From Draconibacterium halophilum (lineage in GTDB: Bacteria; Bacteroidota; Bacteroidia; Bacteroidales; Prolixibacteraceae): a DNA stretch of 64,000 nt. The notes under the pieces are model-generated. The model saw only the letters and a list, made by a program, of their open reading frames with translations. It was not told the DNA's origin and made no database searches. Both the position numbers and the translations under genes were made by a program. The first letter of the stretch is position 1; each line of letters begins with the position of its first letter. The DNA lies in NCBI RefSeq assembly GCF_010448835.1, contig NZ_CP048409.1, positions 1,372,001 to 1,436,000 on the forward strand, written 5' to 3'. Below, in pieces: positions 42,386 through 54,400 of the stretch.

Positions 42386-44382
42386 AAAAATATTTACTTT
42401 TAATTCTTTTCACTTGCTTCTTCGCCTTTGCGCAGGCTCAACCATTTGGTTCATCAGCCTTGTGGTTTGACGACCTTAACGATTACGTTTCTGCAAATTC
42501 AGTAAGTGCAGCAATGTCGTCGCAAGGGGCTATGACTCTTGAAGCCTGGATTTATCCTGAAAGTTTTGAGACCCAGGATTTTGTTCTTACGTTCCATGCC
42601 GCCGCCCCAGACTATGACAATAGAATATTGTTAGGATTAAAAAGCGGAGTGCTAGTTGCCGGATATAAAACCCCGTCATCATTAGATATAAGTAGTTACG
42701 GGACTAATACTTTACCATTAAATCAATGGTCGCATATTGCATGGACCATTGCCGCTAATGGTTCATCTGTAGTATATCTAAATGGTGTAATCGAAATTGA
42801 TACGTTTACTGTTGATGTTGGAGCCTGGCCTGAATCAGAGGGTACTTTTTCTATTGGACAGGATTATGACGGAGAAAATACTACCGACCATTTCCATGGT
42901 CTAATTGATGAGGTTCGCGTTTGGAATGTAGTACGCACACAAACCGAAATACAAAATAACAGGAGTGATGTTCTGTCAAATCCAACTGGTGAAACGAATC
43001 TTGTTGCTTATTTTACTTTCGATGATACCAGCAGCGGAACATTAACTGATGAATCAGTAAATAGTAACACCGGGACCTTGCATTTTTACGATGGTGGAGA
43101 TGGTACTCCCGAAAACGCATACCAAATTGCTTCGGTTACCGACCTTGTTTATTTATCGCAACACACTGGCGACTGGAACAAAAACTTTTTGCAAACCGCC
43201 AATATTGATTTTGGAAGCGATGAAACTGTTGTGGACTGGAATGGTGATGGCATCGTTGGTGATGCTGCTGATGCAAATGGTTTTTTCCCCTTAGGTAGTA
43301 GCTATCCATCAACCTCAAAATTTACAGGCAATTATGATGGACAAGAATATTCCATTTCAAATTTATATGTCAATAGGACCGGGAGTTACAATGGGTTGTT
43401 CGGCTATAATGATGGAGCAACTCTAAAAAGGATTATACTTCTTAATGCACTTGTGAATGGAGGAGATTATACAGCTCTTCTTGTGGGGAACGATATCAAT
43501 GGAATAATTGAATCATGTTTGGTTTCAGGTACCATAAACGGGAGCAATTATATAGGAGGTCTCGTTGGACAGGCAAATAATGTTTCCTACAATCGATGTG
43601 CTGCTAATAACATAACAATTAACGCTGTTAGTTATATTGGAGGGCTAATTGGGAATGTTAATAATACTGCTTCTAATATAACGAATTCCTATGCAACAGG
43701 TATTATTAATTCTGGAGTCAGTTATGTCGGAGGACTAATTGGAAACTTTTGGAGTCCATCTGCAGTTACAGTTAATAAATGTTATGCAAGTGTTTCATCT
43801 GGTAATAAGGGATTCATAGGTTTTGCCTCAGATTATAATAATGTCTCAAATAGTTATTGGGATGTTGAAGTCGATGGTATTAATGGAAATTCTTCAGGTG
43901 ATACTAACTATGGAGCAATAGGCAAAAATACAGCCGAAATGAAAAATGCTTCAACCTTTACTAGCTGGGATTTTACAGAAGAAACAGGTGATTGGCAAAT
44001 CGAAAACGATTACTACATCTCCTATCCTTATTTACAGGCTTTTACTTATGATGCACCGGGGGCGAGTCCGGAAATAAATCCAATACCGGGCTTAGCAACA
44101 ACACCGGTAACCTGGACCGGAGCAACAGATTCGGACTGGAACACCGCTTCTAACTGGAATCCTGCAGTTGTACCAACAGCAAATGTTGATGCAACAATTC
44201 CGGCAAGCGGAGTTACAAATTTCCCGGTGGTGAATTCTGCAACTACTGCAGCCGTTAAAAATCTTACGAATAACTCAACAACAAATAATGCTATAACCGT
44301 TCAGGCAGGCGGAAAGCTAACCGTTAATGGGGTATACACTGCTGTTAATGGTGCCAAAATTAAGGTTACAGGAGCACAATAA
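42382..44382 (+). CDS. secreted LamG-type lectin / GLUG-repeat protein
   Basis: About 666 residues from ATG 42382 (MKKYLLLILFTCFFAFAQAQ), preferred over the ATG at 42364 because the signal peptide starts here. Residues about 20-220 are a concanavalin A-like/LamG jelly roll (SALWFDDLNDYVSAN, AMTLEAWIYPESF, QWSHIAWTI, GLIDEVRVWNVVRTQTEI). Residues about 240-530 contain GLUG-type beta repeats (IGGLVGQANN, IGGLIGNVNN, VGGLIGNFWS). The C-terminal 90 residues are a WTGATDSDWNTASNWNPAVV type module. No T9SS sorting domain follows, so the end may be missing. A surface glycan-binding or adhesive role is likely. Confidence 0.8.
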   Translation: MKKYLLLILFTCFFAFAQAQPFGSSALWFDDLNDYVSANSVSAAMSSQGAMTLEAWIYPESFETQDFVLTFHAAAPDYDNRILLGLKSGVLVAGYKTPSSLDISSYGTNTLPLNQWSHIAWTIAANGSSVVYLNGVIEIDTFTVDVGAWPESEGTFSIGQDYDGENTTDHFHGLIDEVRVWNVVRTQTEIQNNRSDVLSNPTGETNLVAYFTFDDTSSGTLTDESVNSNTGTLHFYDGGDGTPENAYQIASVTDLVYLSQHTGDWNKNFLQTANIDFGSDETVVDWNGDGIVGDAADANGFFPLGSSYPSTSKFTGNYDGQEYSISNLYVNRTGSYNGLFGYNDGATLKRIILLNALVNGGDYTALLVGNDINGIIESCLVSGTINGSNYIGGLVGQANNVSYNRCAANNITINAVSYIGGLIGNVNNTASNITNSYATGIINSGVSYVGGLIGNFWSPSAVTVNKCYASVSSGNKGFIGFASDYNNVSNSYWDVEVDGINGNSSGDTNYGAIGKNTAEMKNASTFTSWDFTEETGDWQIENDYYISYPYLQAFTYDAPGASPEINPIPGLATTPVTWTGATDSDWNTASNWNPAVVPTANVDATIPASGVTNFPVVNSATTAAVKNLTNNSTTNNAITVQAGGKLTVNGVYTAVNGAKIKVTGAQ

Positions 44383-44428
44383 GTTACTTATCCATTATGA
44401 CAAACAATAAACATAAAATAAACACTCT

Positions 44429-47400
44429 ATGAAAAAGATTTACAAACTACAACTTCTGAAAAAAGCGTTGCTTCAGGCAGCCTTGTTTTTAGGAGTATTG
44501 CTATGTGGGGGAATATCCTCATTCGCACAAACGTACGACCTCCCAATTCAGGGTGGCGACGCTGTTAGGTGTGGAGCTGGCGAATTAACACTGGAGGTTG
44601 ATTGGTCGGGAGAAACACTGAATCCTGATAATGTAAAATGGTACACCGTACCGTTTTACGGAACGCCTGTTACAACTGGTTTAAGTTATAGTACCGGTTA
44701 CATTGAGTTTACAAAAACTTATTATGTTGATTATGTTGGTGATGATGGCTGCAGCCAATGCGACCGTTTAATGATTCGGGCAGTAATTAACGATCAGTCC
44801 ATCGACCCGCAGATTTCGTATAGTAATCTGGTAGTCTGCAATAATCTGGATAAAAATTTTCTTCCTACTATTGTTGGAGCCAGTAATGGTACTTTTACTG
44901 TTGATCCATCAACAGGACTTTCAGTTAATGGTACAACCGGAGTATTTAATCCCAATGGTGCAACAGCAGGAAGTTATACCATTACCTTCGATCCGGTAGA
45001 TGTAATAGGATGCAACACAGCAGCTGTAAGTACCATTGTAACCATTACCGAGGCGTTGGAAGTTCCGGTTATCAGTTATGGTGAATCCGCTGTTTTTTGT
45101 TCAACAGAAGAGCCGGTTAGCGTAACTAAAACAGCCGGTGCCGATGGTGGAACATATTCTGCTTATCCCTCAGGCTTAACGATAGATCCTTCAACCGGAA
45201 CCATTACACCAGAGACCAGTGCTACCGGTAATTATACCGTTTCGTATACTGTTGCCGGTAACGGAGGCTGTTCTCCTGTTGCAGGAATTGCTTCAGTCAG
45301 CATCATGCAATTACCGGTGATTACCGCCTTTTCGTATAATACTCCATTTTGTGGATCAACTACAGTTTCCGAAACACCAACTTTAACTATAGAAAATGAT
45401 TATACTCCGGGTGCGAATCCTTTCAGTTATACTCCGGCAACAGAAGGTGCAACACTTGCCCTGAACACTTCATCGGGAGCAATTGATCCATCAAATAGTG
45501 ATGCCGGAACCTATACAATTACTTATACTATTCCGGCAGCTACACCTTGTGGCGAAGTTACGGAAACAACAAATGTTGAAGTTTATCCTGTGTCAGCAGC
45601 TACAATTTCAACCGATAAAACAACTGAGTTTGTTGGAGAAGCTGCACCGGTAGTAACCATTACCGGTAGTGTTGGGCCAGCTCCATATACATTTACCGGA
45701 AGATTAGACATTGGAAGTGGCGAGGATATTATTACAGGAACCGAATTTGAAATGACAACAGCTGATGCCGAAACAGTTTCGGTCGATATTACGCAATCAA
45801 CTGAAGTGGCTCAGGTTTATACCTATCACTTACTTACTGTAACCGATGCCAATGGCTGTACAGTTGATATTTCAAACGAAACAGTTGTTGTCACAATCAA
45901 CGATATCCCAAATGTTGATTTTGCTTATGAAGGTTCGCCTTATTGCACCGATGGAGGTATCGCGACACCATCAGGAAGTACCTCAGGTACTTTTAGTTGT
46001 ACAGATAATAATCTTACTCTGGATACAGAAACAGGGGTAATAACATTGGCAAGCAGTACTGCAGGAACTTATACAGTAACACAAACTTTAAATGGCTATT
46101 CTTCTGCAGCCGAAGTAGTTATTACACGTTTGCCGAATGCAAGTTTTGCATATAGTGCAAGCGAGTATTGCCCCACTGCCGGAGAAGTTGCTCCAAGCAC
46201 AACCAACGATATTGGAATATTTACGGCCAGTGATGCTGTGGTTGTATTTGCCGAAGGAGATGGAGTTGCTCCTGGAACGGTAAACACTCTGTTTACCCCA
46301 GCCGGAACTTACGAAATATACAATACCATTCAGGCAGGTAATGGCTGCGATGAGGTAGCAGATACTACAGAAATTACCATAAACGCTTCTCCTAATTATA
46401 CTGGAAACCGTGCCTATTTTATTTGCAGTGGAGAAACAACATCGATTACGCATGATGCAGATATTGAAGGAGCCTCTTTCTCATGGACCGTTGGAACAAT
46501 AACTGGTAGCATTACCGGAGCTTCTGATGGTTCTGGTTCATCTATTGAACAGACTTTATTAAATCCATCAAATACAGCTGCCGGAACTGTTGAATACATT
46601 GTCACACCATCGGATGCAAGTGGGTGTGGAGATGGCGTACCAACAACAATTGTTGTTACTGTAAATCCGTTACCAGCAACACCAACGGCGGTTGATAATA
46701 CGGTGACTTACGATGGTATGGAAAAAGTTGCAGGTGCTTCATCTACCGTTTTTGTAGGTGCCGAAAGCGAAGCCGCTGTGATTAACTGGTTTACTTCAGA
46801 AACCGGAACAACAACTACTACCTCACCAACCGGAACAGATGCAGGTACCTATACTGCCTGGGCTGAAGCAGAGTTCGAATCTACCGGCTGTATTAGCGCA
46901 GGAAGAACATTGGTTACATTAGAAATTACTCCAAGGCCATTAACAGCATCAAGCACAATTGGTGATAAAATTTATAATGGTTCTTCGGTTACCGGAACAG
47001 TTAACCTTGGATCTGTTAGTAACCTGGTTTTAGGAGAAGATTTGAACATTATAGCCAGTGCTACAGATTATGCCAATGCGAATGTAGAAAACGGTAAAAG
47101 TACAACAATATCCTACTCACTATCAAATGGCACAACGGGCGATGCTTCAAATTACAGTATGGTCGATTTGGCATCAACAGGTAATATTCTTAAGAAAGAA
47201 TTAACTGTAACGGCAGATGCAAAAACTAAGGTTTACGGAGAGTCGAATCCAGCTTTAACATACCAATATTCAGGTTTTGTTAACAGCGAGACTTCAGTTG
47301 TACTGGCTACTAACCCAACAGCAACAACTACAGTTGATGCTACCACTGATGTAGGTACCCAAACCGATGTAATTACTATAAGTGGTGGGGTAGATGATAA

Positions 47401-47896
47401 CTACAGTTTTACTTATGTGGCCAACGACTTCACAGTTACTAAAGCTGAACTAACAGTTACCGCAAATAATATTATTCGTGGGGTTGGAGAAACAACTCCG
47501 GCTTATAGTTATACCATGACTGGTTTTAAAAACGCCGAAACTGAAGCAGGTTTGCGATCAGCAACCAACCTTTCGGGAGCGGTTACCTTTACTGATAATA
47601 CCAGTGGCTCAACAGCAGCAGGAAGCTATACGGTTACTCCTGTCGTTTCAGCCTTATCAGCAACGAATTACACGTTTGCTGCTGCCAACGGAACTTTAAC
47701 AATATCGAATGTTGTTGTTGAAGCAACCGGTGGTACATCACGCGCTGGGTATGCCTCACTGGATGCAGCTTATAATGCCATTAATGCTGGTACGCATACC
47801 GACGTTATTGTTATTCATGTATATACTGATATTTCCGAAGCTACAACTGTTACGCTAAATTCCAGCGGAACAGGGCGGCTAGTTACACTTCGGTAA
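44429..47896 (+). CDS. secreted Ig-like / MBG repeat protein, frameshifted near the 3' end
   Basis: 1155 residues. Signal peptide ends near GGISSFAQ. Residues about 120-760 are PKD/Ig-like beta modules with the recurring form G-(T/I)-(F/Y)-x-x-P-x-G-L-x-(I/V)-x-x-(S/T)-T-G, plus scattered Cys pairs. Residues about 840-1095 are three MBG (mostly beta) modules (TASSTIGDKIYNGSSV, VTADAKTKVYGESNPALTYQ, TANNIIRGVGETTPAYSYTM). The frame ends in SSGTGRLVTLR. Restoring one G in the G run near 47873-47875 continues it as ASYTSVTIVAENDVTISSTS to a stop at 47962. No T9SS domain is present either way. It is an extracellular structural or adhesin protein. Confidence 0.8.
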   Translation: MKKIYKLQLLKKALLQAALFLGVLLCGGISSFAQTYDLPIQGGDAVRCGAGELTLEVDWSGETLNPDNVKWYTVPFYGTPVTTGLSYSTGYIEFTKTYYVDYVGDDGCSQCDRLMIRAVINDQSIDPQISYSNLVVCNNLDKNFLPTIVGASNGTFTVDPSTGLSVNGTTGVFNPNGATAGSYTITFDPVDVIGCNTAAVSTIVTITEALEVPVISYGESAVFCSTEEPVSVTKTAGADGGTYSAYPSGLTIDPSTGTITPETSATGNYTVSYTVAGNGGCSPVAGIASVSIMQLPVITAFSYNTPFCGSTTVSETPTLTIENDYTPGANPFSYTPATEGATLALNTSSGAIDPSNSDAGTYTITYTIPAATPCGEVTETTNVEVYPVSAATISTDKTTEFVGEAAPVVTITGSVGPAPYTFTGRLDIGSGEDIITGTEFEMTTADAETVSVDITQSTEVAQVYTYHLLTVTDANGCTVDISNETVVVTINDIPNVDFAYEGSPYCTDGGIATPSGSTSGTFSCTDNNLTLDTETGVITLASSTAGTYTVTQTLNGYSSAAEVVITRLPNASFAYSASEYCPTAGEVAPSTTNDIGIFTASDAVVVFAEGDGVAPGTVNTLFTPAGTYEIYNTIQAGNGCDEVADTTEITINASPNYTGNRAYFICSGETTSITHDADIEGASFSWTVGTITGSITGASDGSGSSIEQTLLNPSNTAAGTVEYIVTPSDASGCGDGVPTTIVVTVNPLPATPTAVDNTVTYDGMEKVAGASSTVFVGAESEAAVINWFTSETGTTTTTSPTGTDAGTYTAWAEAEFESTGCISAGRTLVTLEITPRPLTASSTIGDKIYNGSSVTGTVNLGSVSNLVLGEDLNIIASATDYANANVENGKSTTISYSLSNGTTGDASNYSMVDLASTGNILKKELTVTADAKTKVYGESNPALTYQYSGFVNSETSVVLATNPTATTTVDATTDVGTQTDVITISGGVDDNYSFTYVANDFTVTKAELTVTANNIIRGVGETTPAYSYTMTGFKNAETEAGLRSATNLSGAVTFTDNTSGSTAAGSYTVTPVVSALSATNYTFAAANGTLTISNVVVEATGGTSRAGYASLDAAYNAINAGTHTDVIVIHVYTDISEATTVTLNSSGTGRLVTLR

Positions 47897-47996
47897 CAAT
47901 AGTTGCCGAAAACGACGTAACAATTTCCAGTACTTCAAGCCCATTAATGATTTTGGGGAATTAATTGAAAATGTATAACAGCAAAAAATAAATATC

Positions 47997-48476
47997 ATGT
48001 ATAAAAATATTATCAAAATAACTTTTATTAGCTTCTTGTTGATTTTTATGTTTTCAATAAAGGGCTATTCACAGGCAACAACAGATTTTGTGTTTGTAGA
48101 ATCGACTGTTGAAGATATTCAGACTTTACAACAGCAGTTTGCCAATAATTCGCAGGTTTATTTTAACTCCAATCCAAAACCTGCTTTGTATGTGTGCGGT
48201 CAGATGACAGACGGCCAAACAGTAAATCACTTATTTATCTATGTGCCCACAGAGCCGGGTGTTTTAAAGTTCGGCTCAGGAGATGTCACTTCATCAAACC
48301 TTAATGAGCATGCCAACGATCTTGCCTTTTTGGCTGAACATGTTAATGGAAGCATCATTATTCGTAGCGGAGATGTTTTTAGCGGTTCGGCAGGTGAATC
48401 ATTTAAAGGAAAGCTGGAGGCACTAACCGGGCTTTCAATTTTTATGGAAGAAAATCCGCAACCATTCAGCAAATAA
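47997..48476 (+). CDS. small secreted DUF4347-like protein lacking the His/Cys dyad
   Basis: 159 residues with a signal peptide (IKITFISFLLIFMFSIKGYS, cleaved before QATTD). The mature part follows the DUF4347 pattern: FVFVESTVEDIQTLQQQF, then VNHLFIYVPTEPGVLKFGSG, NLNEHANDLAFLAEHVNGSI, and GSAGESFKGKLEALTGLSIF. In DUF4347 proteins I know, the second block reads like HLVSHGSPG and the fourth like LLYGCNVAAG. Here the SHG His is replaced (IYVP) and the Cys block reads IIRSGDVFSG. The domain is normally the N-terminal part of giant adhesins. Here it is a separate gene placed 16 nt before a giant adhesin gene, so a chaperone, cap or partner role is possible. Confidence 0.7.
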   Translation: MYKNIIKITFISFLLIFMFSIKGYSQATTDFVFVESTVEDIQTLQQQFANNSQVYFNSNPKPALYVCGQMTDGQTVNHLFIYVPTEPGVLKFGSGDVTSSNLNEHANDLAFLAEHVNGSIIIRSGDVFSGSAGESFKGKLEALTGLSIFMEENPQPFSK

Positions 48477-48492
48477 TTAGTGATCGTTAAAA

Positions 48493-51400
48493 ATGAATAT
48501 TATGAAAAGATTATACAAAATGCGTCACTTTTTAAAAGACGAAGTTAGCTTTAAAAGACTTATGCTGCTACTCCTTTTCAGCATAGGAACTTTGAGTAGC
48601 GTATTGGCCGGAACAATAAATTTCTCGGCTACATTATCATCAAATCAGCTTTTCTACAGGCCACGGCCCGGATCATCGGTTTGTGGTGGCTATTATGGTA
48701 CTTTTACCAGTATTAGTGCCAATAGCACCACGCAATATGCTTATGCTACTCAGTCGTTTACAGTTAGTACTGCAGGAAACTATTCAATTACTGTAACAAG
48801 TACTACTGCAAGCGACCCCATGTTGTTAATATACAACAGTTTTAGTCCTTCCTCTCCAAATTCTGATTTTAAAGTTGGTGATGATGACAGCGGAAGTGGT
48901 TTAAACTCAAGCATTAGTGGATGTAATAATTATTTTGCTGCCGGTACTTATACAATTGTAGTAACCAGTTACAGTTCCTATACACGATCAGGAACGGTTT
49001 ATTTCAGTATTTCGGGAGATGGAGTTAGTGCCGCATCTGTTAAGCTATTGCCAACAGTAAGTACTAATTCTGCTTCATCAATTTCTTCAACGGGAGCTAC
49101 TCTGGGAGGTAATGTAACGAATGATGGTGGTGCTACTGTAGCAGCAAGAGGTGTTGCTTATGGAACATCTTCGAATCCAACTACTGGAGCTGGGGTTACT
49201 GGTACAACGGGTTCTTTTAGTACAAGTGTTACAGGCCTTACTCCAGGAACAACCTATTATGCCCGCGCATACGCAACCAACAGCGTTGGTACAGCTTATG
49301 GTCCGCAAATTTCGTTTACTACACAGAGTTATACTCCACCAAGTGTTACAACTAATACTACAACAAGTATTGGTGAAACTACGGCATCCTTTAATGGTAA
49401 TGTAACCAATACGGGCGGGCAAAATGTTACCCGGGGCTTTCAATATAGCACCAGTTCATCGTTTAGTGGAGCAACAACCAGAACACTATCCGGAACTCAA
49501 GGAACTGGTTCTTTTTTGTATAGCCAAACGGGGCTTGCAGGTTCAACTCGTTACTATGTAAGGGCGTGGGCTAGCAACGATGGCGGAACGACATATGGAA
49601 GCTCAACAAGTTTTTATACCGATCATACTGTAACTTATACTGCCGGAAGTAATGGTAGTTTAAGTGGTACAACTACGCAGATTGTAGATCATGGAGGAAC
49701 AACAAGTTCAGTATCGGCTATTCCTGATGCCGGGTATCATTTTGTTCAATGGAGTGATTACAGCACGAGTAATCCGCGAAGCGATGCAAACGTAACATCA
49801 AGTTTTACCCGAACAGCTTCGTTTGCTGTAAACAGTTTTAGGTTTGCGGTGCAACCGACGAACCGTGTAGCTGGAGTTGGCAATACTTTTACAGTTGAAG
49901 CCATCGATAATTTGGGTAACCGGGTAATTAATTCCGACCGTGCCATATCTGTGGCAGTTAAGAAGGCCGATGGAACAACCGTTCAAACTTTATCGGGAAC
50001 TTTATCAAGTGGTGTGGTTACCATCGCCGAACCTACAATTACTTTGACAGGAAATTATTATTTAACTGTAAGTGATGCTGGTGGCGGTACTAACGGAACT
50101 TTTAGTGCCCTTAATTCTGCAACATTTACCATTACACCAGCAGCAATTAATTATTTCACTGTTGCAGGAATCACCGATCCGCATGAAGCCGGAGAAACCA
50201 CAAGTCCTACTGTTACGGCTTACGATGAGTATGATAACGTGAAGTATGATTATACTGGTACAATTACGTTTAGTTCTGATAATGTTAGCCCAAATGTGAA
50301 TAAACCAACTGTTTTACCTTCTGATTATACTTTTACTTCAATTGATGGAGGTATTCATACATTTACAAATGGCGTTAGTCTTAAAGAATATGGCAGCACT
50401 TACTATGTGAAAGTAAATGATATTACCACTACTACGGCTGAAGGCCAACAGGATGATATCTCTGTATACACTGCTGAATTAAATTATTATCAGCTAAAAG
50501 CGCTTTCAAACACGGCTACATATCCATCGGATAATAATGTGATTGTGGGAAGCGACTTTTCGGTATTGGCGGAATTATATGATGAATTTGGCAACAAAAA
50601 GGTAGACTTTACAGGAGACCTGGATGTTACTTTTTCTACCAATGCTTCGCCATCGCCACTGGGTAATACCATTGTAAAACCTGCAACCGGGGCTAAGACC
50701 TTTACTGCAGGTGAAGCAATCATTTCGGGTTTTACATTGTACAATGCTCAGGAAACACCAACCATTACTATTAATGAAACTTTAACGGGGAGTGAAGGAT
50801 CGACTTCTGTTATTACTGTATGGCCTGAGGAGCTGGATAATTTCCTCATACAGGAATCTCCTACCCAAAATAACGATATTGGCGGTGTTCGACAAACGGC
50901 AACCCTACCTTTTAGTGTTACTGTTACTGCACGCGACCAGTACAATAATATTAAGCGTGATTACGAGGGATCTATCAAGTTTAAAGCATCTAATGATTTT
51001 ATTGTTGATTATCCTACTGGCTTACAGGAATATGATGTAACTGATGGTGGTATTGTAACCTATACTAATTCCATTACTATCCCAACTATCGGTGCCTATT
51101 GGTTACGCGTAGGTGATTCATCTGACCCAACAAAAACAGGAGAACTACAAAACATTATTGTTGGGCCATATACGCAAGATGCCAGTTCTTCTGAATTGAT
51201 ATTTGCTAACTATCCTACAGTAACTACTTATCCGTCAACACCAGTAGTAGTAGCCGGAGATTATATTCCGGTAACTATTACTCCGCGCGATGCAGGAAAT
51301 AACCTTCTATGCGATTGCCAAAACGTTAGCATATTGCTGAACGGAGTGGATGAACATCACGACGGAACAGTAGAAAATGGTGTTCCTGCATTAGTAACTA

Positions 51401-54400
51401 TTCCGGTTGTTGATAATCACGATGGTACCTACAGTGCTTCTGTACGTGTAACCGATATGTCGCAAACCAATGAGATTACTGCTATTGTAAACGGAACCAC
51501 TTTGTCGACAACGCTAAGTGTTGAAGTTGCAGAACCGGATGTTCCTTCATTGGAAGTGTCAACAATAACACCTGCTGTAAACAGTATTACTACCGATGAA
51601 AATACTGTGGTTACTTTGCAGCTGAAAGACCAGTTTGGCAACAACCGAACTACCAATGATGGTAACATAACTTTTAGCACAACTGAAGGTGGTTTTGAAA
51701 CCAATAATGGCGATGCTACTGACTATGAAGCTACTTATGCCGTCAACGGTGCTTATACTGCTACATTGTATGCCAGTTATGATGCAACAACGCATGGTGT
51801 TGGTACTGCAACAATTTCGGCTGAAGCTGACTTTACAGATGATGTAAATCATACAGATGGTGATTTTACGGCGCAACCAACTGTAGATATAACTGAAGGG
51901 TTACCCGATTTAACTACAAGTACCATATTAGCCAGTGATGATCAGATTTCTACCGATGAAACTTCTGATATCACAGTTCAGTTAGAAGATCATTTAGGAA
52001 ACTTAATACAAAACGACCGGGGTACAGTTATTTTGTATACTACACTGGGAACACTGGGAAGTAGTTCCGGAAGTCAAAGTCTGGAAACAACTTATACCAG
52101 TGGCGGTGCTTATACTGCAACATTATATGGAACCCAGAATTTACCCGTAAATGGTGTAGGAACAGCCGACTTAACAGCTGAGTTTACAGGCGATGCTTCT
52201 GCTCTCTCTGTTTCAGGCACTCTGAATGATGGTGCTTCAACACCATCCAATACAATAGAGCAGGTAGTAATATTTGAAGGTTTGCCAGATGTGACTACTA
52301 TCGACATCAGCGTGGCTGATGCCGAAATTACTGCCGACGATTCTACAACGGTTACCGTTCAGTTGAAAGACCAGTTTGGGAATTTAATTGTAAACGACCG
52401 GGGAACGGTTACTTTATCAACCAGCCTAATTGGTGTAATTGATAATGGAACTTCACAAGGAGCAACAACTATTGAAGCAACATACGATGCGGTTGGCGAC
52501 AGCGGAACGTACATTGCCACCTTTAAATTGGCTGATGCCGGAACAGGATTAGCGACAATTACAGGAGCAATAACATATAATAATGGAGCAGGCGATGTTA
52601 CCGAAAATATCGATGATAATGCAACCGTTAATGTTTTGCCAGGTTTGGCTACTCAACTGGCCATTGAAACACAACCGGCACATTCAACTACTGAGGCTAT
52701 TGCCGGAGTGGCATTTAGTACACAACCTCAGGTAAGTGTGCAAGACCAGTGGGGAAATATTGTTGTTGCCGACGATACAACAACTATTCATGCAGCAACT
52801 GGCTCAACCGGCTCTGATGAATTGTTCGGTACTTTATCGGCTACCGTAGTTGATGGTATTGCAACCTTTAGCGGTTTAAATTATGAGGTTGACGAAGACA
52901 TGAACATCGAATTTACTTCGGGTTCATTAACAGCTGTTACATCAAATACCTTAACCGTAGTTCATAATGTGCCGGACTATATGGTAATAACCGGAACCGG
53001 ATCGCAAATTGCAGGTACTTCACAGGAAATTACAATTACGGTTTATGACGAATACGACAACGTTGCAACCCGTTTTGATGGAGCAAAATCATTGACATTT
53101 AGCGGAGCTACTGGTTCGCCATCTCCTGAATATGTTCCAACTGCTGAAGGAACCGAGTTTGGTTCTGCTACAAGTTTAACATTTGCCGACGGTGTAGCAA
53201 CTACAGCGATGGTGTTGTATAAAGAAGAAGAGGCTTATATTCAGGCAAACCACTCAGCTGATTTCGTGGATGGTTCTTATACCGGAACTAATTCAATAAG
53301 CATTGATGCTACCAATGGAGAAGGATTTGACGATGGGCTTGATGTAAACGTTTCGCAAGCAGGTGCTGCTTATTTGGCGGTAACCGGTAGTGCTACACAA
53401 ACAGCCGGTGTTGCTCAGGATATTACTATCACCGCCTACGATGCATTTAATAATGTTGCTACTAACTATACTGGAGAAAAGAGCTTAACCTTTAGCGGTG
53501 CAGCTTCTTCTGATGGAACACCTTCAGTGAATCCAACAGTTGCCGCAACCGATTTTGGAACTGCAACCAGTGCTACTTTTACTGATGGTACAGTTACGCT
53601 GTCAATGATACTTTATAAGGACGAAGCGATTAATGTAGATGTTAATGACGGAAGCATTGATTCGGAGTTTACACACAATTCAACAGGATACGACTACGGA
53701 TTGGATGTAGATGTAGACAATGCAACTGCTGCATATCTTGCATTAGACAATGGCGACGGAACAGGTTGGACTGAAGGCGCAATTACTGCCGGAGCGGATG
53801 TTTCAGTAGGCATTACTGCTTATGACCAATACAATAACGTTGCATTAGATTATGATGGTACTAAATCATTAACATTTGCCGATTCGGGTGACCCAATTAG
53901 TCAGCCGTTCTACTTTGTTACTCCAGAAATGGATAACACACAATTTGGAACAGCTACCGATATAACCTTCAGCAATGGAGAGGCAACAGCAACGCTGAAC
54001 TTATTTACAGTTCGTAATGATAATATTACAGTAAGCGATGGAACAATTAATAGTGAAATTACTATTGTTGAAACGGACTATGATTACTCTTTGGATGCAA
54101 CAGTAAATCATGCTGCTGAAGACCGACTTTCAGTTCGTTTGGAAACAGCTTCGTCGCCGCTTACAGCAGGCGATGCGAATACTATTGTTGTTACTGCTTA
54201 CGATGCTTATAACAACATTGCAACCGGATATACCGGAACAACTATTCGCTTTAGCGGAGCATTAAATTCTGTAGATTCCGATGTCCCTGAAGTTGATGCT
54301 GTTGATTTTGGCTCGGATACACCACTTGACTTTACTAATGGTATTGCTACAGCAAGCATGACACTTTACGCCGCCGAAGCAGGTATTACAATTGCTGCTG

